From the NCBI RefSeq assembly GCF_020740795.1, contig NC_067282.1, forward strand, positions 143,082,858 through 143,146,857: a stretch of DNA of 64,000 bases, given 5' to 3'. Source of the DNA: Apus apus (taxonomy: Eukaryota; Chordata; Aves; Apodiformes; Apodidae). The notes under the pieces were generated by a model that was given only the letters and a program-made list of their open reading frames with translations, was not told the DNA's origin and ran no database searches. A program made the translations under genes and the position numbers. This document shows positions 12,601 to 24,450 of the stretch, in pieces (position 1 is the first letter of the stretch; each line of letters opens with the position of its first letter).

Positions 12601-14249
12601 TTTCCTTAGCTGATGTTACTGGGGCAATTAGAAACACCATTCAAGCTGGCAGATGCAGTTGAACAGAACTTTACATGGGAACTTACCTTGAAAATCAGTA
12701 TCAAGGATAAAACTTATGTAAACGACAAGATTGAATTTTAGCAAATTGACCAGGTGCCTTCTTAGCCTTCCAAACATCCTGCCCCTCCACTTCTACAGAG
12801 GAATTAGAAGTTGCTAGTTTTTCACATCGCAATCACCAGAAGAGGAATACGTGCTCCAGTGTGTGTGGGGGCAGGTATTGATATTTGGTAGGTTGAGAAG
12901 CAATGAGAGTATCTCTGAATAGATGCATCTATGAGATCATTATATTGCCAGTCCAGCAAAGCATCAACTTAAGTGCAGAAGAAATTCAGTTGACTCCAAT
13001 TTAATTTTAAACACCTCTTTGTGAATTTTTAGTTTCTTTACACTTTTTAAAGTATACTGGTTTGTATCATATAGTGGTTTGTTAGGCTCATGTTAATCCT
13101 TGTTTCAGCAAATCCTGTAAGTGCAGCATTCAGACAAACCTCAGTTAATTTTATCCAGCACCTTTTACGGGAATCTCATGGTTGTCCAGAAGATTCCCAC
13201 CCTGGGAGAGAACGCTTGTGGTGATAGGTAGCATCCTGATGGGGAAGAGAAGTTATTATTTTTTTTTTTTAATGAATCTGTGTATTAGTTACATCACGTT
13301 CCTTTTTTATTAATCCTCCAAATATTTAAGTGTCCTTAGGGGTAACAACTGTGTCCAACACTTTTTCATAGACGTTTCTTTGCCTTGGGGTACCTACTTC
13401 CCTTCTTTGTCACACAATGACACAGTATGAAGTGTGCAGCTTGCAGATGAAGTGTTGTGAAGGAAAGGATGTCTTGAACTCATTATCTGGAGAGATATGT
13501 AACAATGAACTACTTGTGATGCTGCTGGAATAACATATAAAATAAATTAAGTGGAAGTGACTTGGGCATTTTGCATATGATAATGGTGAGTTTAAAAGCA
13601 ATGTCTTTAAAAATTATGAAGTTGATTGAAATTATTATACATTTATTTTCTACCTCATACGTTAATGAGAGAGTTGTGACAGTGATTTCTAAGTAGATAA
13701 TAGAGAACAGTGAACTAACACACATGCCTTAAAACCGTAATTTGAAAATTTCCTACTTTGTTGCATAGTCATGAGGCCTCTTAACTTGCACATTTAATTT
13801 CCTTTTAATACTTTTAGCTAGTGAATGATTACAATTATTAATGTACTGAATACTGAGTAATTTTTATTGCCATCTAGATACTAAGGCAGGTAGAGATGAT
13901 GATGCATGTGGGGTTTTTTGAAGACAAATGTATTTATTCTACTGGGCATTAGTTTTCAATTCCTTTGAAAATTGAAATTAATATACAGTTTACGACAATG
14001 GCCAGAAAGACTGTCCTAAAACCAGATACCTCATTTTTCCTTGTGTTGGGTTGCTCAAAACAATGTATTTAAAAGTGCTAGGCTGAAAGTATGCTGTTGT
14101 GGTCAACTAATATGCACAGTACATTTATATGTTTATTTTGTTGTTTGGTTTTTTTTAATTTAAAAAACCCTAACTTGTTAGGATACCTGAAATAAAGACA
14201 AGTTTTGAAATTAGGTAGAAATTCCAGGGGTTCCAGAGTGTATTCAGTT

Positions 14250-15045
14250 TGCATGGCCAGGTTTTGGTAGCAGAGGGGCTACAGGGACTTTTGGTGAAAC
14301 AGAGTGACCCTTCTGCAGCACATGGAAGTTAACACTGGAGCAGATAGACACCTGCAGCCCATGGAGGACCCCATGCTGGAGCAGGTGGATGCCTGAAGGA
14401 GGCTGTGACCTTGTGGAGAGTCCATGCTGGTCCAGACTCCTGGCAGGACCTGTGAGCCAGTGGAGAGAGGAGCCCACACTGGAGCAGGTTTGCTGGCAGG
14501 ACTTGTGACTCTGTGAGGGACCCGAGCAGTCTGTTCCTGAAGGACTGCACCCTGTGAAAGGCAACCACACTGGAGCACATTGTGAAGAACTCCAGCCTGT
14601 GGGAAGAACTCATGTTGGAGAAGTTAATGGAAGACTGTGTCCCATGGGAGGAACCCCACTCTGGAGTAGTGGAAGAGCATGAGGAGTCCTCCCCCTGAGG
14701 AGGAAGGAGCAGCAGAGACAACCAGTGATGAACTGACCACAGCCCCCATTCTCCATCCCCCTGCACTGCTTGGGGGTAGAATGCAGAGAAAACTGGAAGC
14801 AAAGTTAAGCCTAGGAAGAAGGGAGAGGTGGGGAAGAGGGTGTTTTTAAGATGTGGTTTTATTTTCATTACCATAATCTGATTTGATTGGTAATAAATTA
14901 GATTAATTTCTGCCAAGTCAAATCTCTTTTGTCCATTATGCTAATTGGTGAGTGATCTCTCCCTGTCCTTATTTTGACCCATGAGCCTTTCCTTCTATTT
15001 TCTCTCTCCTGTCCAGCTGAGGAGGGGAATGATAGGATCTCGAGT
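14250..15045 (+). mobile_element. LTR-like interspersed repeat with an internal degenerate tandem array (old endogenous retrovirus-type LTR, probable)
   Basis: The block starts near 'catggccaggttttggtagc' and ends near 'gctgaggaggggaatgat'. Inside, CTGGAGCAG-like motifs recur about every 41-52 bp (14335, 14376, 14427, 14479, 14570, 14615, 14661), each set in 'cctgtgg...gaccca' type text. A plus-strand polyadenylation signal AATAAA sits at 14892-14897, followed by T/G-rich sequence. I recognise this arrangement as a dispersed repeat of bird genomes resembling a solo LTR. No retroviral coding region is present. The minus-strand open frames here (14244-14916) are by-products of the array. Family assignment and exact ends are tentative. 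Confidence 0.6.
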
Positions 15046-16636
15046 ATTAGATATTCCTTTACTATTTAATCTCACACTGCTGCCAATAGCCCTTACTGTC
15101 AAGCCATTTTACTTATGTTGATTTTAAGACATTTCCATAAATATTTTAAAACTCTGTGATTGACATCTGTAATTCTGCAGATATTTAGAACTGGTTGTGT
15201 GGCCTGATTCATCCTCCGAACAGCTATGCATAGGGGCTATGCTGTGTATCCAGATTCAAGACCTAAACTTGGTAGCTTTAAAGTTGGTTGTAACAACCAA
15301 AACACTGGAAAAGACAGAGTCGAAGTCCTGTGATGAAGCTGGAACTGGGATGGGACCTTCTGTGTGCACCTCCATTGCTGGGTTTCCCCTCCCACAGCCT
15401 TCTCCCTCCATAGCCTTGTCTCCAGGAGACAAGTCATGACAAGCAGCATTTAACAAGCTTGTAAGGACTTCCTAGACAGCACCATCTCAATTAACCTTTT
15501 TGTCAATGCGCATGCACTTAAGCCCTAACAAAGTTGTAAAAGGAAGAATACAACCCACTGACTACCTACTTTTTGTGCTTCTGTGGGCTTTGCTTGCAAG
15601 TATGTTATGGAAGTGGTTAAGGTAAACTCAAATCATTCTTGTAACACTGCAAGAATGCCCTTTCAGTGGGAAGTGTGATACTGTTCTCACTATCGTTTTT
15701 TATCCTAACTCTTTAATAACTCGTGCTCTCTGATGAAAATGCAATTAAGGGCAAAAGAACTAATAAGGAAAGATAAGAGAAAGACAGCTGGAAGTTGGGG
15801 GGGGAGCTTTAAAGTTAGCAAGAGCTCTGGGCAAACTCCCCATCCTGTGCACATATACGTGGAACTTGCACTATTGCTGCATTGCAACAGTGGGCTCTGT
15901 GCACATAAATACTGATTAGCTGTATATAAATTTTACATGTACATTTATAGCCACTTTAAAGGTAATTTATATTGTCAGTACAGGGTATTGTGATCTGAAT
16001 GTAAACAGATAACAGATTCTTGGACTTTTCCATTTAGACAAGAGCAGAGGTGACAGAGTAATTTTTTAGCTCTCCTCACTAGGTTTGACAAATAACTTGG
16101 CAATAACTGGCCAAACCACTCTAAACAAGCAAGCAGGCAAGAATTTACACAGTTCAAAATCCCATCCCTGTTCTCATTACAGAAGAGCTGGGAGGGGACC
16201 CATCCTGGGTCATGGAGTGGATTCCCCTGCAGCCACAGGCAGCCAGAAAGCATAATGCCTCATATAAACACTGCCCTTTTATTTTGGCCAACTCATAGGA
16301 ACATAATCTCCAAGTTAGAAAACTGAGAGAATGCATCTCATGGTTGACAGCTTGCAGACTTTGCTGCTTTTCACCTAATGGAAGTGTTGCAGGAAACAAT
16401 AAAGAACTAATGTGAAAAGGAGAGACTTGACTTTCCTGATTTTATATTAGAGAATCAAACCTCATCTGACTACCTAACAGACTACCAGAGCCATTTTACA
16501 AACCCCGTGGCAGAAATTTCACCTCCATATTTTCTTCCTTGCCCTTCAAAGCCTACGTAAGTCTGAATTATGCTTTCCTGCATGGGAATGAAATACTTCC
16601 TATTTTGTTTTAATTTCTTTTCTGCTTTCCCTGCAG

Positions 16637-16702
16637 GCAAAAATGGGTCTGAGGAATCTACAGAGGTCGCCGCGGAGGAAGACTTTGCTCGAGGGAGGAC
16701 AG
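16637..16702 (+). other. Isolated candidate exon (unassigned)
   Basis: A long pyrimidine-rich tract ending in TTTCCCTGCAG (16626-16636) is followed by 66 bp and then a donor ACAG|GTGGGA at 16703. The 66 bp are open in the frame reading GSEESTEVAAEEDFARGR, which is acidic and hydrophilic, and the segment has two CpGs in otherwise CpG-poor DNA. I do not recognise the peptide. No partner exon or nearby promoter is evident apart from the orphan CpG island about 7 kb away, so this may be a chance pairing of splice signals or part of a non-coding transcript. Confidence 0.2.
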
Positions 16703-16803
16703 GTGGGAAGCCAGCTATCTGCGTGCTGCTGCTCCAAGCAGATCTGTGCTGGGCTGTGTGCCTCCTCCGCAGCCCCACGCTGTCACCACACAGCCATCTG
16801 CGG

Positions 16804-16852
16804 CTCACAAGCTGCTCCTCTGAGCCTCACAAGCTGCTCCTCTGAGCCTCAC
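16804..16852. repeat. Perfect 22-bp tandem duplication
   Basis: The unit CTCACAAGCTGCTCCTCTGAGC occurs twice (16804-16825 and 16826-16847) without mismatch, followed by the first five bases of a third copy. It is a small, recent slippage-type duplication. Confidence 0.92.
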
Positions 16853-19800
16853 TGCCCTGCACGGTGCTGCACAGGGCACCGTTCACACAGCCACCAACAA
16901 AAGCCCAGGGTTAGCTTGTATAAACGATGGGAGGTGATGCAGAGGGGATGGGCTCTTCACTCACCCGCCTTCAAAAGAGGAGAAAGTGCCTGCCTAGCAA
17001 TCAGCCTGTCTCCCATGGAAAGCTGGTAACACAGAGGAGGCGAAACTCCTGCTTCCTGACTGCTGGCAGAGGCCTTCCAGAAGCCAGAGCGACAACGGAT
17101 GGTTACTGCGTCCTAACACTGCTGAAAATCTGTTCAAGTCCCAACATTTAATGTAATATATTATGGTTTAATCACTGCACTTGGTAGAGTTAGGTCACAC
17201 TTACCTCCATATTCTCTCAGACCTTTCCTAAAAGGCACAGTTTTCCCCACCTGCAACAGGAAACCTCCTTTACACTAGAGTCACTGCTTACATTTAGTAA
17301 AATCACATTTTCCTTCACTTAGAAAACTTTTTTTTTTCCATTTCTTCCATATGAGCCACATTTGCTCAGTCTTTCCATATTGAAATCCACTTGGACACTG
17401 TCCCCATTTTCCACTTGATCTTTGTCTTAAACATCAAAGTCTTATCAGGACTGCCATCTACTCCCAAAAGTGCAGTCAGCAGCAAAAACATTATGCTTAG
17501 CTATCACTCAGACTTCAGAAGTGTGTCCAACAGGCAGAAATGACAGAAACATGAAGAGACAGAAGAATAGCAAGATTGAAAAGATGAGAGAGAACCAGAA
17601 AGCAGGAGCAGGGGAGGACCAGACTACGAAGGTGATGTTGGCTTGGGGAGCTAGTATATAACGTGATTAGATTTCACTCAGTTCTTCTTTCTAGAGTACC
17701 TTGGCTTCTGTTTGTGATGGTGTTCCTATATTCCCTATTTATTTCAATCCAGCGTAAACGAGGAAGAGAAATCTGCTGCCCCTTCAGGATGTAAAACAGC
17801 ATGTTAACTGCAGTAGTCTCCATGCTACAGCAGCTTTGGGAACAATTGCCTGCCTTGTTTCCTCCTCCCACATTTCTGTCCCTACCTGTGGCCCTCTCAG
17901 CAGGAGCCTGTGGAGGGGGCACACGCTGCTGCACGCCAGGCATGCTGGAGCATGCAGACATACAGCACACTCCAGCCATGCTGATACACTGGCCATCTGC
18001 ACAGCAGCCATCCTGCCAAGTCCCCCTGCACTCTTCTTCAGCACAGAGGGTGCCCTGACTTCCAGGGGCATGAAGGCATTGGACCATGGGGATTTTGATA
18101 AATCAGACATAAAAAGAAGACTGTGTTCACTGTTAATTACTTACACAGATCTAATTAGCTCCTCAAGAACAAACCCTGTGCCACCGTTACAAGGTGGTAG
18201 CCTTTCTGGAAAGGATTCTAGCCTTAGTTTGCTCCCTGATTCCTCACAAGGTGGCCTTGCCAGTCCTTGTGAGGAGACATTAATGACTGATCTGTGGCGC
18301 TTCACCTGGATTCAATACACTGCATTTTTCCTGTTACTTAATAAAGTTTATCAAGCAAGTGGAAGATCTTACACTGGATCGAAACTCTGCTTCAAGTACC
18401 AAACTGCTGTGGAATGCCATGGCCTAATTAAGGCAATGTGAACAAGCAGCTGCAGCACAGGGCTGTGAAATCTCACTGGAGTGGAACAAAAGTTGTTGAT
18501 CTTAGTCGTGGCGTGTCTGAGAATCAGCTGTAAAATTCACAGCCATTTAATTTGCGTCTGAGAACAAGGTCTCCTGACTCAATTGAAAAGCCCTGCATCT
18601 TTGAGCAGGATTTGGCTCTTGATAGTGGACTCTGCAAGTGATAGGTGCCATGCATGACTCCTGCATGTCCAACACTTTCACTTCTTGAAGATAAAAATCA
18701 CAGAAGGTATACCAGTGGCTTACAGGCAATGAAGAATGCCAGAGCCTCTTGATCTAGCAGCAAAGCCTACCTACTAATTTATGATAAAATGTGTACTCTC
18801 CCTAAAGCCAAGTTGAAAAAAGACTGTAGGTGGGTATAAGATCTGTTTCTCTCACTATGGTTGTCTCCCTTTCAGGCAGAAGGGGAGCCAGAAGATTAAA
18901 ATACCAGGAGTCAAATTATGCCAGATCAGGCAGTCATCAAGGAATGATTACTTCCTAGATGTCAGAAGATGAAACACTTGTGAGATGCAGCATTGCTAGT
19001 CACTAGGGCATGATGCTCTTTCACAGTTTAAATACTTGGAAACAGACCTGGCAGCAGTGAAGCATGTCTAGCATCTCTAGCCCAGCTTCCAAGAAAATTG
19101 GCTGCTGTGTGTACCAGCTTGCAGTGGTGCTGGGACCGTGGCCTATTTTGCTGTGGAGAATGGCCAAGTGGAGCACTGCTCTTATGACCTTGTAGGTCTG
19201 CCACATCATGAAAATGGAAGCACCAGGGACCATTATTACCATGAGCAGAACTATGCCTCTCAGATCACCCCAGGCACTCAGACAGCAATGAGAAAAGACA
19301 GGCATAAGCATCATTCACTGATCTTTCCTTGCTAAGGATCCTACTAGCAGGAGCTCTTCTCACCTCTTATAGTCTCCAACTACTTTCAATGGACCAAATC
19401 TTTAACTGGTGCCACCTGGCTTGGGTCAGACAATGACACTGATTTACACTGGCTGATGACCAAGCCCATCACTACCGCATTTAGAATGTGTCACATTCCA
19501 GAGCTGGATGGTTGCTAGTTGCCTGTTGGGGGAGCAAAATTACTGCCACGTGCAGCCCCTGTGGCGCTTCACTTCATCTCTGCACTCTGTAAGCATTGCT
19601 GGAGAATGTGTCAAAACTTTGCTCTGCTTCAGGGTGAATTACTGTTTAGAGTTTTCTGTACTGGTTATTTTCTAGCAATGAAGAATCTACCCTTGGGAAT
19701 AATAAGAGTGCTTTGTATCACTGTGGCAGTGTAAAGTTTCTGAAGATCAATGCACAGGTAACATAGAACCTAAATTAGGTAAACTAGCCTAGAACAGCTG

Positions 19801-20030
19801 AAAGTGCAGGTAACTCCATAGAGTTACTTAGCAGACTCTCTCTTTTCTCTCTCTTCCTTTTTGTCCTATCTTTACGACTAAAACCTGGCTGATTTTGTCC
19901 ATCAGGTTGAAACAAAAATACTGACAATATAAACCTCCGTGCCTTAACAATTACCCACGCTACCTTTCGATCCAGCAGAAGCACAGTTGGGATGTCATTC
20001 CTCTGACTGGTTTTAGATTGCAGAACAATT

Positions 20031-20530
20031 CAGGTTGGAAGGGATCTCAGGTGATCACAGAATCAGAATCACACAATCTTAGGGGCTGGAAGGGACCTTG
20101 AAAGATCATCTAGTCCAACCCCCCTGCCAGAGCAGGATCACCCAGAGCACATCACACAGGAACGTGTCCAGGCGGGTTTTGAATGTCTCCAGTGAAGGCA
20201 ACTGCACAGCCTCTCTGGGCAGCCTGTTTGACTGCCTAGCTGTGAAACAGCTCCTTATTCCCAGCTTGCTTCAATTTATGCTTCTTGTTTCTTATACTCT
20301 CATCACATACCATTGGTAAGAGCCTGGCTCCATCTTGTTGCTAACCTTGGGAAGGCTGTTGTTAGGTCTCCCCTAACCTTTGTATTCTCCTAAACAAGCC
20401 TAGTCTCCTCTGTTTTTCCTCACAAGGAAACTGACCATCTTGTTATCCCTCTGCTGAATTCACTCCAATTTATTCATGGCTTTCTTGCATTGGTGGGATT
20501 CAAAACTGCCCATTGTATTCAAGTACCCAT
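20031..20530 (-). mobile_element. CR1 LINE fragment, 5' truncated, antisense
   Basis: The 3' end is represented by 'cacagaatcagaatcacac' and 'ggctggaagggaccttgaaa', then 'ctagtccaaccccc' and the usual CR1 3' UTR and distal ORF2 text in reverse complement ('cctctctgggcagcctgtt', 'cctcacaaggaaactgacc'). About 500 bp remain, interrupted by indels. A second short CR1-like end ('caggttggaagggatctcag', 20031-20050) abuts it, suggesting a nested or double insertion. It is non-functional. Confidence 0.85.
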
Positions 20531-23449
20531 AGAAGCTCTTGAGACCATAGGCAGAGGTCCAGCATGCTGCCTCCGGACAGAATTGCCCAGGCCCAGTTTA
20601 GTATGATAAGGAAAGGTGCGTGTTGTAGAGCTGTGTTTTTAGCCAAAATAATTTTATCCTCAGTTTCTTTACATTGCAACTATACACACTCATAATAATT
20701 CATGTTCTCTTGGGAAACTGCAAATACTTCACTATATGAGATTCTGAGGGAGGTAAATAGAAAAATTTTCTAGGAAAGTTTTATCTCTATGAACATGTGT
20801 AACCCCTGGCTTGGTAATGGATTTTCATCTAGCTGCAAACATTTTTTATTTCATGGTTGCTCACGGACTTTTTTGTGCTAGGTCTCCAGAGCTGTCTGTC
20901 CCATCTCCAAGCCCTTCCCCTACTAAAAAGGCTTTCCTAGCTTTCAAAACAAGAGACTAAGCTTCCGATGGGTCCTCAGTACCCATCAGGATTAAACCTG
21001 CTTTAAGGAAAAAAAAAAATGGTACCAAATCAAATAATAAACAAATAAATAATTTCACTCAACTACTCTTTACTTTAAAGTGCAGAGACTGTAAACCAAA
21101 CAAATTAAAATTAGAATATATACGAGGACATTAATGACTTTGCTTTAACTGGAAATTTGATTGACTGAAGTTCTGATAGTTTTAAACCTTAAGTGCCTGG
21201 TGTCAACAAAGAGGTGAAATTTACAGTTGAGTCTTACAATTAGAAAAGAAGAGTTTGTGTGAAAACATGCAACAGGTCCTTAATGAAAGTGTTGTTACAG
21301 AGCACTGCTACAATGATACTAAAGCTTTTGCATTCTTACTTTTGACCTCTCTCCTAGTTAGATGTAAAGGTGGTAGGGGAGAAGGTTTGGGGTACAGCAC
21401 AGGAATTTTGGATTATGACTCTCAAAAATAATGGAGCTTTTTTTTTTTTTTTTAATAATAGTGCCTCTGGTCCCTCCAACTAAAAAAAAAATACTTAAAT
21501 TCATGTATTTCTGTCTTTTATCTATAATCTCATTCACAACAAAAGCTAGAGGACAAAGGTTGCTGTGGAAGAACCAGCCTCTTCAACTGCTAACTTCTAG
21601 ACAGGTGATGCTCAAGGAACTGTGTCGAGAGGAAAAAGATGACACAACTTGTGCCCTGTAGAGGTGGGTAACAACTTGGCAAGGGTGCCAACCTAAAAGC
21701 AATCATGCAGACGACTAGGGAACAAAAATGAAAGAAAAATTTATATTCAAAGGAGAGAGAGCCTAGCAAGGTGGGGAGGGCATTGGGGAAGGGTACTTGG
21801 AGAGTTTCAACCAGTTTGCTTGTTTCCTAGGTGGTCATTTAAAGGACAGCAAGGGATACCCAAGCAAAGGGTCTGTGAAGGTGTGAAGTTTGGAATTTTA
21901 CTCTCCTTCTCTGTAGTGGAGAAGCAGCCCACTGTTTAACACACTTTCCTTCAGAAAGGCATTTCATGGTAAACATCTCCATTTCCATACAAAACACTAA
22001 CCCCTCACCTTAAAGTGTTTTAAAGCCTGCCTCATTCTGCCTCAAGCTGCTGTCTACAAGTGGGAGGCAACTCTGGGAAGGTGTTGGGGACAGACAGAGA
22101 GGGAGTGAGAAGCTGCTCTATATCCACCACATACACCAGCTGAAGTTATCCAGAGAAAATATCCAACTATTTTTGCCCTGCCACACACGCTTTTTACCGT
22201 ATTTTCAACCGACTGGAAGCACTGCTCCTTTCCTTACCCTGTCACCAGTTTTTACTATAGAAGAGGGATGAAAGACAGAGGCAAGACCACACCAGCAGGA
22301 GCATGGTCAAGAAGGCATGGTGGCTCTCTGACCCACTTACTGCTGTTCCAAGCACCTCCATGCCAATTAGTCAGATGATACAACACTGAACCTGAGAGAA
22401 TAATCAGCATCTTGTGATGCCCAGAATCATGTTGGCTAACTGGGGTCAGCCCTTGATCTGTGCTGAGTGCTATATAGACTCATAATGCTTTTTGCTCCCT
22501 CTTTACCTCTCCTCAAGAGCTTTGGAGCCACAGCAATGCTCACAATAAAAGCCACATAAGGAACAACCAACCACCATTAAAATGAAATACAAACAAATAA
22601 TTAAACAAGAACCTGAAAGTCACTTTAGTCTGCCAACACCAGGTAAAACCTCTGAGGCAAGAAAGAAGCATCTCCCATAGCCTTGAAGATGCTGTCATAA
22701 CTCTTTAATAGCCACCATAGGTGCAGATCTAACTGTGACAATGTTACCTATGGCCGAAGAGGAGCCTTCATGAGCCAGGCTGGTGCTCTTGGTTATCCAA
22801 GTGCTCTGAAACTCACTGTGGCCAAAGAGCTTCAAATGCTGCCTCTTCCTTGGCCTCTTGCCTTTACTCCTTGCGTCCCCAGAGCTCTGTCTGGCCACTC
22901 CTCCTCAGAAATGGGCCCCAAGTCCAGCACTCTCCCCGAACTCCCCTCGGTTTAAGCGCACCAAGTGGCTGGCTGTTCTTCAGAGACAAGAGACTACTGA
23001 GACCGATGAAATGCTTCGCTGAGGCACGCTGATCCAGGCAAATTAAGAGCTGCCTCCACCTACATGATGTTCTGCCTCCACTTCCCCATTTTCTTCTTCA
23101 GGGCTTGGCACGTGGTCTTCCCGGGGCTCTCTCACGGGCTTCTCTGAAGCCGCCCAGCAGGGAGAAGCGACAACCAGCCAGCTCAGCTCTCTGCAGCTCC
23201 CAGCCCCACCGGCCAGCTGGTTTGGCTGGCTGGCTTCTGAACCCCTGCCAGCTGCTCGGACCCCCACAAGGCACCTTCTGCCAGCCAGCGACAAGCCCAG
23301 CCATTAGGTTTTCTTCGGTAAAGGCATTTTTTTCTCATTTCCTTGTCCACTAAGCCGGTGCTGAGATGGAAAGCGATTAGAGACCCAGCCTCAGGTGCAC
23401 TGCTCCTGCCTGCAGGCGTGATGGGGAGGAGGAGGAAGAGGCTTATGCC

Positions 23450-24450
23450 CATTTTTTGTGACTCTAGCCTGCTGGCCGGGTAGGCGCCGTACGGAGGGAG
23501 AGCCGAGCACTGCCGAGTGACTCAGCTTTTCCCAGCGCCCGAACAGCAAAGCGCCCGTGGCCGATTAAAAAAAAACAGCTCGACCCGCCGGGCTGAGCAA
23601 GGTACTGCCGAAAGACGCCGGTTCTGCCAACAAGCCGGGCAAACGGCACGGCGTGTAGCAACCCGGGCAGCCCGGCTGTGCCCCACGGCGCCGGCCCGGG
23701 GCTGCAGCCTGCACCGGCCCGGCCCGGCCCGGCCCGGCCCGGCACGGCACGGCACAGCACGGCACGGCACGGCCCGGCACAGCACGGCACGGCACGGCAC
23801 GGCACGGCACGGCCCGGCACGGCACGGCACGGCACAGCACGGCACGGCACGGCACGAACAGCGCCGCCTGGCGGCCGCCGCGCCAGCACAGCCCGCCCCT
23901 CGCACCGCGCCGCGCCTCCCGAGGCGCTGCCTCAGCCGGTCTCGGAAGAGCTGCCCGCAGTCCCGTTGCTCGGTGTAGCGAGGCCCGGGTGAGGGGCTGT
24001 AGGGTCTCAACAAAACCCGTGGCGGCGGGAAGGCTGGTAGCGCCGGTGGGTTTGCCGGGAGGGCGTCGTTTGTGGCACGAAAAGGCCGTAAGCGCCCTGG
24101 GAAGTTGCGAGCTGCTGGCTGGCCGGCGGCTCAGCTCACCGGTGCCTCCTGCAGTGCCCCGGGGGTGCGGGGGCGTTTTGACCGCCTGGTAAATGTCCGC
24201 GTTTCTCCTGGTATCGTCAGGCCACGGCGCAGAGGTCAGCAGTAAACCCACCCCCCGCACCTCTTTGCAGCCCCCGAAGTGCCCGGTTCCCACATCGCTG
24301 CCTGGAAAGCCTCACCCACAGCAAGCACGCTTCCCGGTCCTTCTCCAGCTTGTCCCAGGCCTGTGTTTGGCTGCAGCAGAGACCCAGCGCCTCACTTGGG
24401 CTGAGACCACTTGGAACAGCATCTGTGGCGAAGTCTGCAGCCCACGGTGA
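23450..24450. promoter_or_regulatory. Orphan CpG island with no recognised gene
   Basis: A CpG-dense segment about 1 kb long lies midway between CAPRIN2 and SINHCAF. It contains an NF-E2/MAF-type motif TGACTCAGC (23518-23526), a pentanucleotide array (23715-23857), a plus-strand donor-like CGG|GTGAGG at about 23989 and a strong minus-strand donor-like CCG|GTGAGC at 24139. It could be the promoter of an unannotated, perhaps non-coding, transcript, or the remains of a promoter. The frames spanning it (plus 23517-23978, minus 23522-24293) merely translate the repeat. Confidence 0.55.
23715..23857. repeat. GC-rich pentanucleotide array (GGCCC/GGCAC)n
   Basis: Roughly 28 consecutive 5-bp units occur: first a run of CGGCC-type units, then mostly GGCAC units with interspersed CAGCA and GGCCC variants. 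Every frame is open because the unit has no stop. The mixed unit order indicates expansion with point mutation. It lies inside the orphan CpG island. Confidence 0.95.

Larger units (their letters stand above)
2721..14249. other. Intergenic DNA upstream of CAPRIN2
   Basis: Mostly AT-rich, with no exon set that I recognise on either strand. It holds a short CR1 fragment (3611-3700), a GTAT microsatellite (5971-5998), a 13-bp direct repeat (AGATATTATATAG at 6870-6882 and 6886-6898), an 11-bp perfect palindrome (8240-8262), a 79-bp tandem duplication (9463-9620) and scattered A- or T-runs. The open frames are 60-130 codons, lack recognisable domains, and are consistent with chance. Confidence 0.6.
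15046..23449. other. Intergenic DNA between the LTR-like repeat and the orphan CpG island
   Basis: No recognisable gene. It contains an isolated exon-like segment (16637-16702), a 22-bp perfect tandem duplication (16804-16852), an antisense CR1 copy (20031-20530), and A/T homopolymers near 17331, 21010 and 21440. From about 22700 the sequence becomes gradually more GC-rich towards the island at 23450. Confidence 0.6.

Noticed and set aside
14244-14916. Minus-strand frames of 99-195 codons rich in Ser/Cys/Leu
   Set aside because: They lie wholly in the LTR-like repeat, and their pseudo-repetitive text mirrors its internal tandem array. They do not correspond to a retroviral gene.
19021-19314. 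Minus-strand 97-codon frame with a membrane-segment-like stretch, loosely reminiscent of a chemoreceptor helix
   Set aside because: Only one helix-like stretch, no second conserved block up- or downstream, and stops soon interrupt. The resemblance is too weak to call a receptor pseudogene without a profile search.
23517-24293. Overlapping long frames translating to repeats such as RHGTARHGTA or AVPCRAVPC
   Set aside because: They are direct translations of the pentanucleotide array, which lacks stops in every frame. They are not proteins.
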